64,000 bases of DNA from Pigmentiphaga sp. NML080357 (GCF_002188465.1 NZ_NINW01000037.1:248001-312000); one strand, 5' to 3'. Shown: positions 1 to 9,301, numbered from the stretch's first letter. Notes: a model not told the origin generated them from the sequence alone. Made by a program: numbers and translations.

Positions 1-2
1 TC

Positions 3-782
3 GTCGAGAACAAACCGGGCGCCGGATCGACCATCGGGTCGGATTTCGTCGCCAAGGCGGCGCCCGACGGCTACACGCTCGAGATCGTCTCCACCAATCA
101 TGTGACCAGCCACCGGCTGTACAAGAACCTGGACTACGATCCCATCAAGAGCTTCACGCCCATCGCCAAGCTGGCCGACAGCCCCTACGTGCTGTTTGCC
201 AATGGGAAGGTGCCGGCGCAATCGGTGCAGGAGCTCATCGCACTCTCGAAATCGAGCGCCAAGCCCATCCGCTACGCGTCGTCCGGCAACGGCAGCACGC
301 AGCACCTCATGGGGGCGCTGTTCATCGCCAAGTCGGGCGCCAAGCTCGAACACGTGCCTTACCGCGGCAGCGGCGGCGCCATGAAAGATCTTGCCGCGGG
401 TTTCGTGGAAACGAGCTTTGCCGCCGTCTCGAACGGCCTGCCTCACGTCAAGAGCGGCAAGATCAAGGCGCTGGGCGTGACCAGCACGCGCCGCAATGCC
501 CAGATGCCCGGCGTGCCGAGCCTGGCGGAAGCAGGGGTCGCGGGCTATGACGCGGTGGTCTGGCTGGCCTTGCTCGGTCCCGCCGGGATGCCGCAGGACA
601 TCGTCGCACGCCTGAACGAGGCGGTACGCACCGGGCTGTCCAAGCCGGAAGCGCGGGACGCTCTGGCGGCCGCGGGTGTGGACGTGGCCCTGTCCACGCC
701 GGGCGAGCTGGCCCAATACATGGCCCAGGAGAATGCCATGTGGGGCGAAGTCATCCGCGGCATCGACATCCGGATCGATTGA
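3..782 (+). CDS. Bug-family tripartite tricarboxylate transporter receptor, 5' end cut off
   Basis: Periplasmic solute-binding protein of the Bug/TctC type, which captures small organic acids for tripartite uptake systems or acts as a sensor. The reading frame is open from base 3, and the family signature VVENKPGAGSTIGSDFVAKA lies upstream of the first in-frame ATG at 102, so the true start and signal peptide lie left of the window. Later family blocks are HVPYRGSGGAMKDL and GVTSTRRNAQMPGVPSLAE. About 260 residues are visible of a usual 320. No membrane TctA/TctB genes are nearby, which is normal for the many orphan Bug proteins of Bordetella-like genomes. The ligand cannot be read from the sequence. 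It converges on the minus-strand operon at 816-3520. Confidence 0.9.
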   Translation, partial: VENKPGAGSTIGSDFVAKAAPDGYTLEIVSTNHVTSHRLYKNLDYDPIKSFTPIAKLADSPYVLFANGKVPAQSVQELIALSKSSAKPIRYASSGNGSTQHLMGALFIAKSGAKLEHVPYRGSGGAMKDLAAGFVETSFAAVSNGLPHVKSGKIKALGVTSTRRNAQMPGVPSLAEAGVAGYDAVVWLALLGPAGMPQDIVARLNEAVRTGLSKPEARDALAAAGVDVALSTPGELAQYMAQENAMWGEVIRGIDIRID

Positions 783-815
783 CCTCCGCTCTGCGATCGC
801 GGCGGGCCAGGGACA

Positions 816-1509
816 TCAATGCCCCGCCGTCGCGTGGCGGTCCATGAAGCGCAACCAGTTGCCGCCGATGAGTCCGCGCACCGTTTCCTCGCTGAACCCC
901 GCATGCAGCAGCGCCGCGGTAATGCGCGGCCATTCCGTCCAGGCCTGGAAACCGGCCGGGGATGCCCCGATGCGGGGCAGCTCCTGCGGCTTGAAACCGG
1001 CGCGGATGAAAGCCTGCCTCCAGCCGCTCGAGGCGGCTGTCGCACCAGCCGGCGTCCTGCGTTCCGAGCAGCACTCCCAATACGCCGCCGGCCGCCGCAT
1101 GGGCAAGTTCGGCCGAGCTGCGGCATATCTTCAGCATCCCGCTCACGCGCTCGGCATGCGCATACCATGCAAGGTCCCGCACGATGGCGTCCCAGCCGCA
1201 TGGGTCGACTTCGATGCCGCCCAGCGTCGCCTGGATGGTTTTCACGCCCGACCGGCGCCAGGTATCGGCCAGCAGGCGCCGGGTCTCGGGGATCTCGTCG
1301 ACTTCGGCCAGGCGATCGTTCATCATTGCCCGCAGCGTCGCACCCAGCGATGCGCCGCGCGCCAGCTCGCGCCGCATGATTGCCTCGTGGCGCATGCTCA
1401 TCACGATGGGTCCGCCGATGGGCACGAAGTCGAAAGTGAAACCGCTCTCGTGAAGCGAGCGCGCGCGGTCGAGTTGCTCGTCGGAAGGCAAGCGATGGAA
1501 GGGATTCAT
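816..1509 (-). pseudogene. Membrane dipeptidase (peptidase M19) remnant with internal deletion and frameshift
   Basis: The first part, from the ATG at 1509, reads like the N-terminal third of an M19 renal-type dipeptidase and ends near the conserved GVLLGTQDAG block. The last part is in a different frame (stop at 816) and reads like the family C-terminus, with FKPQELPRIGASPAGFQAW, WPRITAALLHAGFSEETV and GGNWLRF. The central segment that would carry the metal-binding and active-site residues is missing, and the two ends are joined out of frame near 1020-1060. Total length is about 230 codons against roughly 330-350 for the family. The start overlaps the upstream Bug gene as ATGA, so it was once translationally coupled. 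The product is almost certainly inactive. Confidence 0.7.
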
Positions 1510-2477
1510 TCGGCCACGACTCCTGCCTGCTTGATGGCCAGGTTGACCAGCCGGTATTCCTGCTCGAAAGCGGCCCGGAATGCCTGCGGCGAGGACGCGA
1601 GCACTTCCCCTCCGCCTTCGGCGACGAATTTCGCCACGGCGGGTTCCTGCATCGCCGCGGCCACGGTTTCGTGCATGCGGCCGATGACGGCGCCGGGCGT
1701 GCCGCGTGGCGCGGACAGGCCGAACCAGATCGAGATCTGGAAAATCGGATCGGCAAAGCCCTGTTCGGCGAACGTGGGCAAGTCCGGCAGCAGCGGCGAG
1801 CGCCGCGGCCCGGAGATCGCCAGCAATTTCGCCTGCCCCTTCTGCGCGAACTGGATCGCGAGATTGGCCGGCGCGAAGGCCAGCGCGATCTGCCTGCCGA
1901 GGAAGTCCTGTATTGCCGGCGCGCCCCCTTTGTAAGGCACGTGCAGCAGCGGCGCGCCGCTGCGGCTGGCCAGCGTTTCGCCCAGGATATGGGTGTAGCT
2001 GCCCGGCCCCCACGATCCGTAGCTCAGCGGCGCGGACTTCGCCCGGGCGGCGGCCAGCACGTCGTTCAAAGAGGCGCCGCCCAGGTCCGGGTTCGCCATC
2101 AATACGGCGCCGGTCTGGCTGACTTGGGTGACCAGTGCGAAATCGCGCATCGAGTCGTACGGCAGGTCCTTGATCAGCGAAACGACGTTGATCAGGGAGT
2201 CGGCCTGGGAGAAAAGGAAGGTGTAGCCATCGGGGGCGGCCTTGGCCACCACCCCGGCGCCTATGGAGCCTCCCCCGCCCGGCCGGTTTTCGACGACGAC
2301 AGGCTGGCCCAGCTTCTTGCCCACTTCCTGCGCCACCTGGCGCGCGATCGCGTCGAGCGGGCCGCCGGCCGCGGTGGGAACGATCCAGCGTATCGGGCGG
2401 TCGGGCCATTGCTGCGCGCTGGCGGGACCGCAGGTCCAGGCCGCGCACAGCGCCAGCAGCCATGCAAACCGTTTCAT
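1506..2477 (-). CDS. Bug-family solute receptor
   Basis: Periplasmic Bug/TctC receptor of 323 residues, normal for the family. The ATG at 2477 is chosen because it starts a clean signal peptide ([22 protein letters not shown]) and overlaps the upstream dsdA-like stop as ATGA. Upstream in-frame codons lack such a leader. Conserved blocks are [41 protein letters not shown] and [11 protein letters not shown]. It sits between a D-serine dehydratase fragment and a dipeptidase fragment with ATGA junctions on both sides, so the original operon probably imported a small amino acid or dipeptide-related compound; that ligand is an inference from context only. This is the one gene of the operon that looks intact. 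Confidence 0.88.
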   Translation of the reverse strand: MKRFAWLLALCAAWTCGPASAQQWPDRPIRWIVPTAAGGPLDAIARQVAQEVGKKLGQPVVVENRPGGGGSIGAGVVAKAAPDGYTFLFSQADSLINVVSLIKDLPYDSMRDFALVTQVSQTGAVLMANPDLGGASLNDVLAAARAKSAPLSYGSWGPGSYTHILGETLASRSGAPLLHVPYKGGAPAIQDFLGRQIALAFAPANLAIQFAQKGQAKLLAISGPRRSPLLPDLPTFAEQGFADPIFQISIWFGLSAPRGTPGAVIGRMHETVAAAMQEPAVAKFVAEGGGEVLASSPQAFRAAFEQEYRLVNLAIKQAGVVAE

Positions 2478-3520
2478 GCCGACTCCTCGACAGGATGGGA
2501 AGAAAAGTCCGCGCCGGGCGCCTGCGCGAGCGCCCGTCCGCGGGCCAGCATGCGCTGGTACTCGCCGGCCGGAACAAAGGCGCCGCCCGTGGTCCACAGG
2601 AGATGGGTGGCCTGATCGAGCACGGGCCGCAGCCCCCGGTCCCGCACGTATCGGCGGCCCGCGTCGGTGCCCAGCAGCATGCGCGGGCCGCTGAAACCGG
2701 CCGCGGCGGAAGGTTCGATGGCCATGCCTTCGGCTTCATGCAGCCGGTAGAGATAGCGGAACAGGTCGTCGTCGCGCACGGTGAAAACACCCGAAACGAG
2801 GCCGCGCACCATCGCCTGCACGAACTCGGAAGCGCGGCCCACCGCCAGGCCGTCGGCCTCGGTGAGGTTGTCCAGGCCCATGTCGTAGACCGACAGCGCC
2901 TGAGGCTCGAAGGCCAGCCTCACCAGCATGGCGGGCGATGCGCACGGCTCGGCGAAAAAACAATGGACGGCATCGCCGAACAAGTGCTTCAACCCGAAGG
3001 CGATACCGCCCGGCGCGCCGCCCACGCCGCAGGGCAGGTAGACGAATAGCGGATGGCGCGCATCGACCGTGATGCCCGCGCCCGCCAGTTGCTCGCGCAG
3101 CCGAAGCGCCGCCACCGTATAGCCCAGGAACAGCGCCTCCGAACGTTCGTCGTCCACGAAGAAATGGCGAGGGGCGGCCTGCGCCTGCCTGCGCCCGGCG
3201 TCCACCGTCTGGGCGAAATCGCCGTCATGTTCGACCACCGTCACGCCGCGGTCGCGCAACCGCAGCTTCTTCCACTCCTTGGCGACCCGGGCCATATGCA
3301 CCACGCTCTGGAACCCCAGGGCAGCCGCCATGACGCCGATGGTCAGGCCCAGGTTGCCGGTGCTGCCCACCGATATGGTGTAGCGCTCGAAATGCCGCCT
3401 GGCTTCAGGTTGCAGCGGCGCCAGGGGAGTGGCCCATTCGATGCCTTCCCGGCGCATGACCTCCTCGGCCATGGTCAGCACCTCGAAGATGCCGCCGCGC
3501 GCCTTGATCGAGCCGGCCAC
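2474..3520 (-). pseudogene. dsdA: D-serine ammonia-lyase (DsdA-like), N-terminally truncated
   Basis: Homologous along its whole visible length to PLP-dependent D-serine dehydratase, which turns D-serine into pyruvate and ammonia. The PLP lysine motif GSIKARGG is at residues 3-10 from the GTG at 3520, followed by [13 protein letters not shown] (phosphate-binding loop), [26 protein letters not shown] and [15 protein letters not shown]. coli DsdA is about 440 residues with this lysine near residue 118, so about 110 residues are missing. In-frame homology continues a few codons upstream ([14 protein letters not shown]), then a TGA stop appears near 3594 with no good start codon between. The N-terminal part of the small domain is therefore lost. 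Called a fragment; a short active protein cannot be fully excluded. Confidence 0.72.
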
Positions 3521-3650
3521 CGGCAGGGCATGATCCTGCTTGAGACACGAAGACTTTCCGATAGGATGGACCGGCTGGCATAGTCGCGTGTACAGCCGCC
3601 CCTTTCAATCGAGTTTTTTTGCGAGCGTGCAATAGCTGCGCTGATAGACC

Positions 3651-4613
3651 ATGACGCGTCCACCGATATCCGGCCCCATGCTGCATGCCATGCGGGCGTT
3701 CGAAGCCGCCGCGCGGCATCTGAGCTTCACCCGGGCGGCCGACGAATTGCACGTCACGCCGGGTGCGGTAAGCCAGCAGGTCAAGCTGCTGGAAGACCGG
3801 CTGGGAGCAAAACTGTTCCAGCGCATGCCGCGCGAACTGGTATTGACCGCGGACGGGCGGAAGCTTGCCGAAGCGGCAGCCAGCGCCTTCGAATGCCTGG
3901 GCGACGCGATTCTCCAATTGCAGGACAGCGGCGCGCAAACCCGCTTGTGCATCAGCTGCTCGCCGTCCTTCGCCATGATGTGGCTGCTTCCCCGGTTGAG
4001 CGGATTCAACCGCCTGCACCCCGAGATCGAATTGCGGCTGAAGGCCGAATTCCACCGGCTGGAGCCGGCCAGGATGCGCAGCGAGGCGACCGACCTCGCC
4101 ATTCGCTATGAACCGGCGCCGGCAGCGGGCCTGGATGCGGCCATGCTGATGCCCGAGTATCTGTTGCCCGTGGCCGGTTCGCCATTCGCGCAAAGACGCC
4201 CGCTCCCCTTGTCCATCGAGGCGTTGACCTCCCTGCCGCTGTTGCATGACGCCTCGCCATGGGACGGGGCGCCGCCGTTCTCCGAATGGCTGGACTGGCT
4301 GGGCAAGGCAACGGGGAGCGGCAGCGAGCGCAGCGGATTGTCGGGCCACCAATTCAACCTGTCCCAACTCGCCATCAGGGCCGCGCTGGAAGGACAGGGC
4401 GTGGCCATGGGCCGCAGCGCGCTGGTTCTGGACGAACTGCGCGCCGGCCGCCTGCACGACGTATCGCGCATCGCCGTGCGCGCCGACGCGGCCTATTTCC
4501 TGGCGTCCTTGCCCGAAGCCCGCGACAACGCCGCCTGCGGCGCGTTCAGGGCCTGGCTTGCCGCGGAGTGCGCGGACTTCGACGCCTCCAGGCGCGCGTT
4601 CCTGGGACTGTGA
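3651..4613 (+). CDS. LysR-type regulator, GcvA/DsdC-like
   Basis: LysR-family transcription factor of 320 residues. The N-terminal winged helix-turn-helix covers about residues 10-67 (FEAAARHLSFTRAADELHVTPGAVSQQVKLLE); the C-terminal substrate-binding domain begins near residue 95. The GAVSQQVKLLED form of the recognition helix is typical of the GcvA subgroup, which includes the D-serine regulator DsdC. It is divergent from the dsdA-like gene, the classical arrangement for a LysR activator and its target, so it probably controlled the operon at 816-3520. The 130-bp gap between them holds the lost 5' end of the dsdA-like gene, so the original promoter may also be damaged. Confidence 0.88.
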   Translation: MTRPPISGPMLHAMRAFEAAARHLSFTRAADELHVTPGAVSQQVKLLEDRLGAKLFQRMPRELVLTADGRKLAEAAASAFECLGDAILQLQDSGAQTRLCISCSPSFAMMWLLPRLSGFNRLHPEIELRLKAEFHRLEPARMRSEATDLAIRYEPAPAAGLDAAMLMPEYLLPVAGSPFAQRRPLPLSIEALTSLPLLHDASPWDGAPPFSEWLDWLGKATGSGSERSGLSGHQFNLSQLAIRAALEGQGVAMGRSALVLDELRAGRLHDVSRIAVRADAAYFLASLPEARDNAACGAFRAWLAAECADFDASRRAFLGL

Positions 4614-4671
4614 AGCGGCGCGTGCCGCATTCCCTGACCGAGCGCGTGGCGGAACGCTCGTCTGCCAGGCG

Positions 4672-5934
4672 TCACCCCAGCAGCGGCCTGCCGGCCAAGG
4701 CCTGCATCCAGGCCATGGCGATCAAGGCGGCATAGGCCAGCGCAACCGTCCATACCGCTCCCAGGCCCAGCACGCCCGGCCTGGCCACGACACCGCCGCC
4801 CGCCATGGCCAGTGTCCGGCCCGGCACGGCCGCCGTCGCCATCGCGATCAGCATCCCCACCGCTGGCAGTACCTGCTGGGCGTGCACGCCCAGGAAATGG
4901 GCCACCCGCAGGTCCCCGCCCGTCAGTGACCATCCGAACAACGGCAGCACCGCGCCGCCGGCCGCCGCGCCGACGGTCGGTCCGCCGTTCATGCTGATCG
5001 CAATGCCGGCTCCCGCGCCGCCCGCGAAGGTCAGCACCAGCCCCAGCACCGCCCCCAGCCGGTAGGCAGGCGCCATGTGCTTGGCGTAACGCCCGATCAT
5101 CCAGGCCAGCGGCAGCGAGCAAGCCGTGATCGCCAATGCGCCCACGCCCATCAACGTGTACATGAAGGCGTGGAACGCCGTCGAGTAATTGAAGTGCGAC
5201 GGCTGCCCCAATGCCCCCTGGAACGTGATGTAGGCAATCTCCGCCGCGCCCGCAACGATGATGACGCCGGCAATGCCCTTGGCCAACGGCGAGCGGCGAC
5301 GGCCGGACGGCAATTCGCCCAGCAGCCATGCCGCGGTCCAGGCATATAGGCCAACGGACGCCATGAACTTCATCGGCTTGACCCAGACGCCCACGCCGCC
5401 GAGCGTGCGCGAGTCCAGCATCTCGGCCACCAGCGCGACGGCGAATGCGGCGAAAAGCGCCAGCCCGAACCGCGCAAGCGGACGATGCCGCCGCTCGAGT
5501 TCGCGCACCAGCGTCCGGACAGGCCGCACGGCATAGAGCGCGGCATAGGCCAGCAGACCGGCCGGGCCGAACAGGAAAGTCAGCGCGTGGCACGGAATCA
5601 TCACCACTGGAGAAATCCCGTCGCGATCGGCCTGCCGCGCCAGCCACGTGCCGACGAAAAGATCGAAGGCCAGGTAGTGGTACCACCCCGCCGTCAGCAT
5701 GCCGGGATGGCGCAGCAGTGTCCCCACCTCGTCCAGCGAACCGTAGCCCCCTCCGGCGTCTGCCCGGTAGACTGCCACCAGCAGCACGTAGGCCAGCGCC
5801 AACACGGCCGGAATGACGAATCCGGTGGCGATGCGGATGGCCGGCTTGGCATTCCCCAGCCACGGCGCCGCCGCCAACGCTATCCAGGCAGGCATGACGA
5901 TCATGCCCCCTGCCTCGAAAAGAAGATCAAACAT
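4672..5934 (-). CDS. Multi-pass membrane protein with N-terminal ABA4-like domain
   Basis: A 420-residue integral membrane protein with about ten to eleven hydrophobic segments. Residues 1-135 match the ABA4-like (DUF4281) family by the blocks GMLTAGWYHYLAFDLFVGTWLARQ and CHALTFLFGPAGLLAYAAL. ABA4 is needed for neoxanthin synthesis in plants; bacterial homologues have no settled role. The C-terminal two thirds (from about residue 150, with VGVWVKPMKFMASVGLYAW and LGVHAQQVLPAVG) is a second membrane domain I do not recognise. The ATG at 5934 has a strong GGGAGG ribosome site. It is divergent from a TetR gene and probably its target, given the inverted repeat in the shared promoter region. Confidence 0.75.
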   Translation of the reverse strand: MFDLLFEAGGMIVMPAWIALAAAPWLGNAKPAIRIATGFVIPAVLALAYVLLVAVYRADAGGGYGSLDEVGTLLRHPGMLTAGWYHYLAFDLFVGTWLARQADRDGISPVVMIPCHALTFLFGPAGLLAYAALYAVRPVRTLVRELERRHRPLARFGLALFAAFAVALVAEMLDSRTLGGVGVWVKPMKFMASVGLYAWTAAWLLGELPSGRRRSPLAKGIAGVIIVAGAAEIAYITFQGALGQPSHFNYSTAFHAFMYTLMGVGALAITACSLPLAWMIGRYAKHMAPAYRLGAVLGLVLTFAGGAGAGIAISMNGGPTVGAAAGGAVLPLFGWSLTGGDLRVAHFLGVHAQQVLPAVGMLIAMATAAVPGRTLAMAGGGVVARPGVLGLGAVWTVALAYAALIAMAWMQALAGRPLLG

Positions 5935-5976
5935 GGCACCCGCCTCCCATATGCTTGCCGCTACCCGTCAATCTAA

Positions 5977-6015
5977 ACACCGTTCAGATAACATAGCAAA
6001 GCATTTAAACGGTGT
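5977..6015. promoter_or_regulatory. Inverted repeat, candidate TetR operator pair
   Basis: ACACCGTT at 5977-5984 and its exact complement AACGGTGT at 6008-6015 lie 23 bp apart in the AT-rich gap between the divergent ABA4-like and TetR genes. The position fits autoregulation and control of the membrane protein gene. The centre-to-centre distance is about three helical turns, so two half-operators or one looped site are both possible. Not tested against any known operator. Confidence 0.5.
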
Positions 6016-6041
6016 AAAGTTCAATCTTGGCCATTGCGTGA

Positions 6042-6707
6042 ATGCGAGAGCTCCGTCACATGACCCCCGGCAAGAAAAGTGCCGCACCGGCGCCCTATCA
6101 TCACGGCGCCCTGCGCCAGGCCCTCATCGAGGCCACGGAAACCCTCCTGGCCGAGCGCGGGCTGGAGGCCTTCACGCTGCGCGAAGCGGCGCGCCAGGTC
6201 GGCGTCTCGCCCGCGGCCGCGCTGCACCACTTCGGCTCGGCCGCGGGCCTGCTGACCGAGGTCGCCATTCTGGGCTTCGACGAACTCACTCGGTTCCTGC
6301 GCGAAGGCGGCGCGGCCGGCAAGACCCCAACCTCCCGGCTGCACGGCAAAGGCCTGGGTTACGTCCGTTTCGCCCTGACCTACCCCGCTCGCTTCCTGTT
6401 GATGTTTCGCAAGGACAAGCTGACGGCCGAGCCGCGGCTGGAAGAGGCGGGCCGGGCGGCGTATCGAGAACTGGAGGAAGGCGTGCGCGAATACGCGGGC
6501 CGCCGCGATGGACCCCTTAGCGCGTCAGACCAGGCCCTGTTGATGGGAGCATGGTCCACCGTGCACGGGTTCGCCCATCTGGCGCTGGAGGGTAAACTCG
6601 GCGACGTGCGAGCCGAGCCCGAGACCTTCATGGCGCGGACCTTGCCCGAGATATTGCAGCAGCTGTTTCCGGACCGACCGTCCAAGACGCGTCCACGAGC
6701 GTCCTGA
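6042..6707 (+). CDS. TetR/AcrR-family regulator
   Basis: DNA-binding repressor of 221 residues. The helix-turn-helix is at about residues 23-68 (ALIEATETLLAERGLEAFTLREAARQ followed by VGVSPAAALHHFGSAAGLL). The C-terminal half resembles the ligand domain of TetR proteins that have a conserved RFLLMFR segment. The ATG at 6042 has no obvious ribosome site; the ATG at 6060, preceded by GAGAG, is an alternative that would shorten the protein by six residues. Divergent from the ABA4-like membrane protein at 4672-5934, with an inverted repeat between them, so likely a local repressor. The effector is unknown. Confidence 0.88.
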   Translation: MRELRHMTPGKKSAAPAPYHHGALRQALIEATETLLAERGLEAFTLREAARQVGVSPAAALHHFGSAAGLLTEVAILGFDELTRFLREGGAAGKTPTSRLHGKGLGYVRFALTYPARFLLMFRKDKLTAEPRLEEAGRAAYRELEEGVREYAGRRDGPLSASDQALLMGAWSTVHGFAHLALEGKLGDVRAEPETFMARTLPEILQQLFPDRPSKTRPRAS

Positions 6708-6800
6708 GCGAAAAAAGCACCGGGCCGGCGCGGCAGGATACTCGATGCTCATGCGCGGGTACGACCGCCCCCCCCCGGAGGTACGCACACGCCTCGCGGT

Positions 6801-7772
6801 TCAAGCAGCGTCGATGCGCACCTTGCCCGACTTCACCAGTTCGGACACGGCCTTGACCTCGGCAAACAGGCTCTTCTCCAGGTCGGCGGGCGCCCCGCCG
6901 ACCGGAATGAAGCCCTGCTCCACCAGCTTGCCGCGCACGTCGGCGTCGGTCAGCGCCTGATTGATGGCGCGGTTGAGCATGCCGATTGCAGCAGCAGGGG
7001 TGCCGGCCGGGACATAGGTGCCGAATGCGATCTCGGCCACGAAATCGGGAATGCCGGCTTGCGCCACGGTCGGCACGTCAGGCAGGCGATCCAGCCTCTC
7101 GGCGCTCGTCACCGCCAGCGCTCGCAGCCGTCCGGACTTGACGTGCTGCTCGGCGGCCGCCACCGTGGCGAACACCAGTTGGATCTGGCCGCCCAGCAAG
7201 TCGGTCATCATCGGTCCGGTGCCGCGATACGGCACGTGGAGAATGTCGATCCCCACCTGCGAGCGAAAGCGCTCCGTCGCCAGGTGCTGGGGCGTGGCAT
7301 TGCCGGGCGATCCGAAAGTCAGCGTGCCGGGCTTGCTCTTGGCCTGCTGCACGAATTCGGCCAGCGTCTTCGCCGGCACGCCGGGATTGACCGCGATGAG
7401 ATAGGGCGAGCGCGCGATCGCGCACACGGCCGCCAGCTCGGCGCCGATCTGCGACAGCGGACGGCTGTAGTAGCGCACCGACGGCACCAGCCCCGAGAAC
7501 AGCAACGTGTTGCCGTCGCGATTGGCGTTGGCCACGTATTCGGCCCCCACGATGCCGCTGGCGCCGGGCTTGTTCTCGACCACGACCGGCCGTCCCAGCA
7601 GTTTTTCCAGCCGATAGCCGATGGCCCGGCCGAGCACGTCCGTCCCGCCGCCGGGCGGAAAGGGCACCACCACGTGCAGGGGCGCATTGCTGCCCGCCTG
7701 CGCATACCCCTTGCCGAGGTAGGCCGACGATGCCAGCGCGGCCAGCGTACCAAGCATTTGTCTGCGTTGCAT
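6801..7772 (-). CDS. Bug-family solute receptor
   Basis: Periplasmic Bug/TctC receptor, 323 residues. It begins MQRRQMLGTLAALASSAYLG, a signal with paired arginines that might use the Tat route. Family blocks are HVVVPFPPGGGTDVLGR, VVVENKPGASGIVGAEYV, LHVPYRGTGPMMTDLLGG and LPDVPTVAQAG. The ATG has an AAGGAGA ribosome site. It is the last gene of a three-gene operon after an amino-acid-synthesis-family protein and an alpha/beta hydrolase. A receptor coupled to two catabolic-type enzymes and a divergent LysR gene suggests an uptake and hydrolysis route for one organic acid or amide; the compound is unknown. Confidence 0.9.
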   Translation of the reverse strand: MQRRQMLGTLAALASSAYLGKGYAQAGSNAPLHVVVPFPPGGGTDVLGRAIGYRLEKLLGRPVVVENKPGASGIVGAEYVANANRDGNTLLFSGLVPSVRYYSRPLSQIGAELAAVCAIARSPYLIAVNPGVPAKTLAEFVQQAKSKPGTLTFGSPGNATPQHLATERFRSQVGIDILHVPYRGTGPMMTDLLGGQIQLVFATVAAAEQHVKSGRLRALAVTSAERLDRLPDVPTVAQAGIPDFVAEIAFGTYVPAGTPAAAIGMLNRAINQALTDADVRGKLVEQGFIPVGGAPADLEKSLFAEVKAVSELVKSGKVRIDAA

Positions 7773-7809
7773 GTCTTGTCTCCTTGTTCGGTATTGTTGC
7801 CGGAGGCCG

Positions 7810-8601
7810 TCAGGCCACCCTGCGTTCGGCCCCCGGCCCCAGAAAGCCCCTGAGCGCCGCGGCCACGACCGCCGCGCCCTCGACGGGCAGCATGTGCTTT
7901 TGCCGCGGCACGACCCTCAGCTCGGCCCGGGCAATGGCGTGCGCCAGTTCCTCGGCCATGCGTGGCGTGGAGCCCGTGTCCTCGGCGCCGGTGAGCACCA
8001 GCGTCGGGCAGCGAATCTGCGGCGCGGCCTCGGGCAATACGTCGTCGGCGCCGGCGAAGATGCGGTAGGCCGCCAGGAAGTCGTCGCGCCGGTTGGCCAG
8101 CAGCCGCTGCCGGATCGACTCCACGCGGCCGGGCGCCGCTTCGATGAAAGCCGGCGAGAACCAGCGTTCGATGGATGCCTGGGCGCTGGCCAGCCCCTCG
8201 CCTCGCTCGGCCTGCGCGAGCCGCGCCTGCACGGCACGGCGCTCGGCCTCGGTGCGCCGGGAGACGGTGCTCATCAGCACCAGCCGTCCCAATCCGTCGG
8301 GATGGCGGGCCGCGAAGCGCCCCGCCACCAGCCCGCCCATGGAATAGCCCACCACGCTCGGCCGGACGAGGCCCTGGTCGCGCAGTACGGCATCGAGCTG
8401 CGACACGAACCGATCCAGGTCCACGCCTCCGGGCGGCAGCGGCGTGCCGCCGTGGCCGAGCATGTCGTAGCGGATCAGCTCGAAGTCGCCGCCAAGCTCC
8501 TGCACGAGTTCGTCCCACATGCCGAGGTCCAGCCCGACGCCATGGACCAGCACGATGGGCTCGCCCGCGCCGCTGCGGACCACGCGGGTCCGCGTCGTCA
8601 T
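7810..8601 (-). CDS. Alpha/beta hydrolase
   Basis: Alpha/beta-fold hydrolase of 263 residues, similar in layout to 3-oxoadipate enol-lactonases and simple carboxylesterases. Visible features are the oxyanion HG motif in VLVHGVG (residues 18-24), the nucleophile elbow GYSMGG with Ser87, an acid in the LTGAEDTG turn, and a C-terminal histidine in RQKHMLP. The start overlaps the upstream gene's stop as ATGA, so the two are translationally coupled. It probably hydrolyses an ester, lactone or amide made or carried by its operon partners. The exact substrate cannot be inferred. Confidence 0.85.
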   Translation of the reverse strand: MTTRTRVVRSGAGEPIVLVHGVGLDLGMWDELVQELGGDFELIRYDMLGHGGTPLPPGGVDLDRFVSQLDAVLRDQGLVRPSVVGYSMGGLVAGRFAARHPDGLGRLVLMSTVSRRTEAERRAVQARLAQAERGEGLASAQASIERWFSPAFIEAAPGRVESIRQRLLANRRDDFLAAYRIFAGADDVLPEAAPQIRCPTLVLTGAEDTGSTPRMAEELAHAIARAELRVVPRQKHMLPVEGAAVVAAALRGFLGPGAERRVA

Positions 8602-9200
8602 GCCGCCTCCTTCCCGCCGGGCTGCAGGCCCATCTCCTGCATGTCCAGGTAACGGTTGCCGATGCGGTGGTGCGGCCGGCCACCCACGCTCGCGCCCAGC
8701 GCGACCACGACCTCGTCCGCCGCCGGCGCATCGGCTATGGTGGCCTGGATCGTCAGGTAGTGCGAGCGCATCCCTTCGTCATTCTTGTGCATCATCGGCA
8801 CGACGATGGGGCAGCCCATCGCCCCGCGCGAATTGGTGAAACTCAGATAGCTGGTGCCGCCCACGGCGTCGCGGTACTTGTTTCCGAACCGCAGCGTATG
8901 GATGAGCGCGGAGGCATGCTCGACCTCGCCATCGGCGCCGACCACCGCGGCCTTGCCATAGGCCTCGACCCGCTCGCCGGAGCCGGCGTGCCTGAGGATC
9001 TCGGCCACCAGCAGGTCGCCCAGCGGCGGCGCGATGCGCAGGATCTCCGGCCTCAGGTCCTCGGTGAACGGCAGGCCGGCCCACGGATTCTTCAAGACCG
9101 CGGCGCTCAGCACCATCAGCAGGGGCCGCTCGGCCTTCCTGCCTCCCTCTATGCGCGTTTCCTCGACGTACGAAACGACCTTGCGCACTTCCAGCGTCAT
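8598..9200 (-). CDS. Amino acid synthesis family protein (DUF1185/AA_synth type)
   Basis: A 200-residue protein matching the family annotated as amino acid synthesis (PF06684 as I recall it). The pattern includes RKVVSYVEET, KNPWAG, YGKAAVVGADGEVEHASALIHT and GCPIVVPMMHKNDEGMRSHY. The fold resembles small amidase or cyclase-type enzymes, but no reaction has been firmly assigned to the family. In betaproteobacteria these genes often occur beside Bug receptors, as here. It is first in the operon, with the hydrolase following by ATGA overlap, and is divergent from the LysR gene at 9302. Confidence 0.78.
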   Translation of the reverse strand: MTLEVRKVVSYVEETRIEGGRKAERPLLMVLSAAVLKNPWAGLPFTEDLRPEILRIAPPLGDLLVAEILRHAGSGERVEAYGKAAVVGADGEVEHASALIHTLRFGNKYRDAVGGTSYLSFTNSRGAMGCPIVVPMMHKNDEGMRSHYLTIQATIADAPAADEVVVALGASVGGRPHHRIGNRYLDMQEMGLQPGGKEAA

Positions 9201-9301
9201 GCGACCTCCTTCTTGTCTGGGACTATGGTCGTTCCGGCGCTGAATTTTGCCAAGCTAAATTAGTGGAAATAAAATTCGGAAAACCTGAATCTTCGTCGAA
9301 C

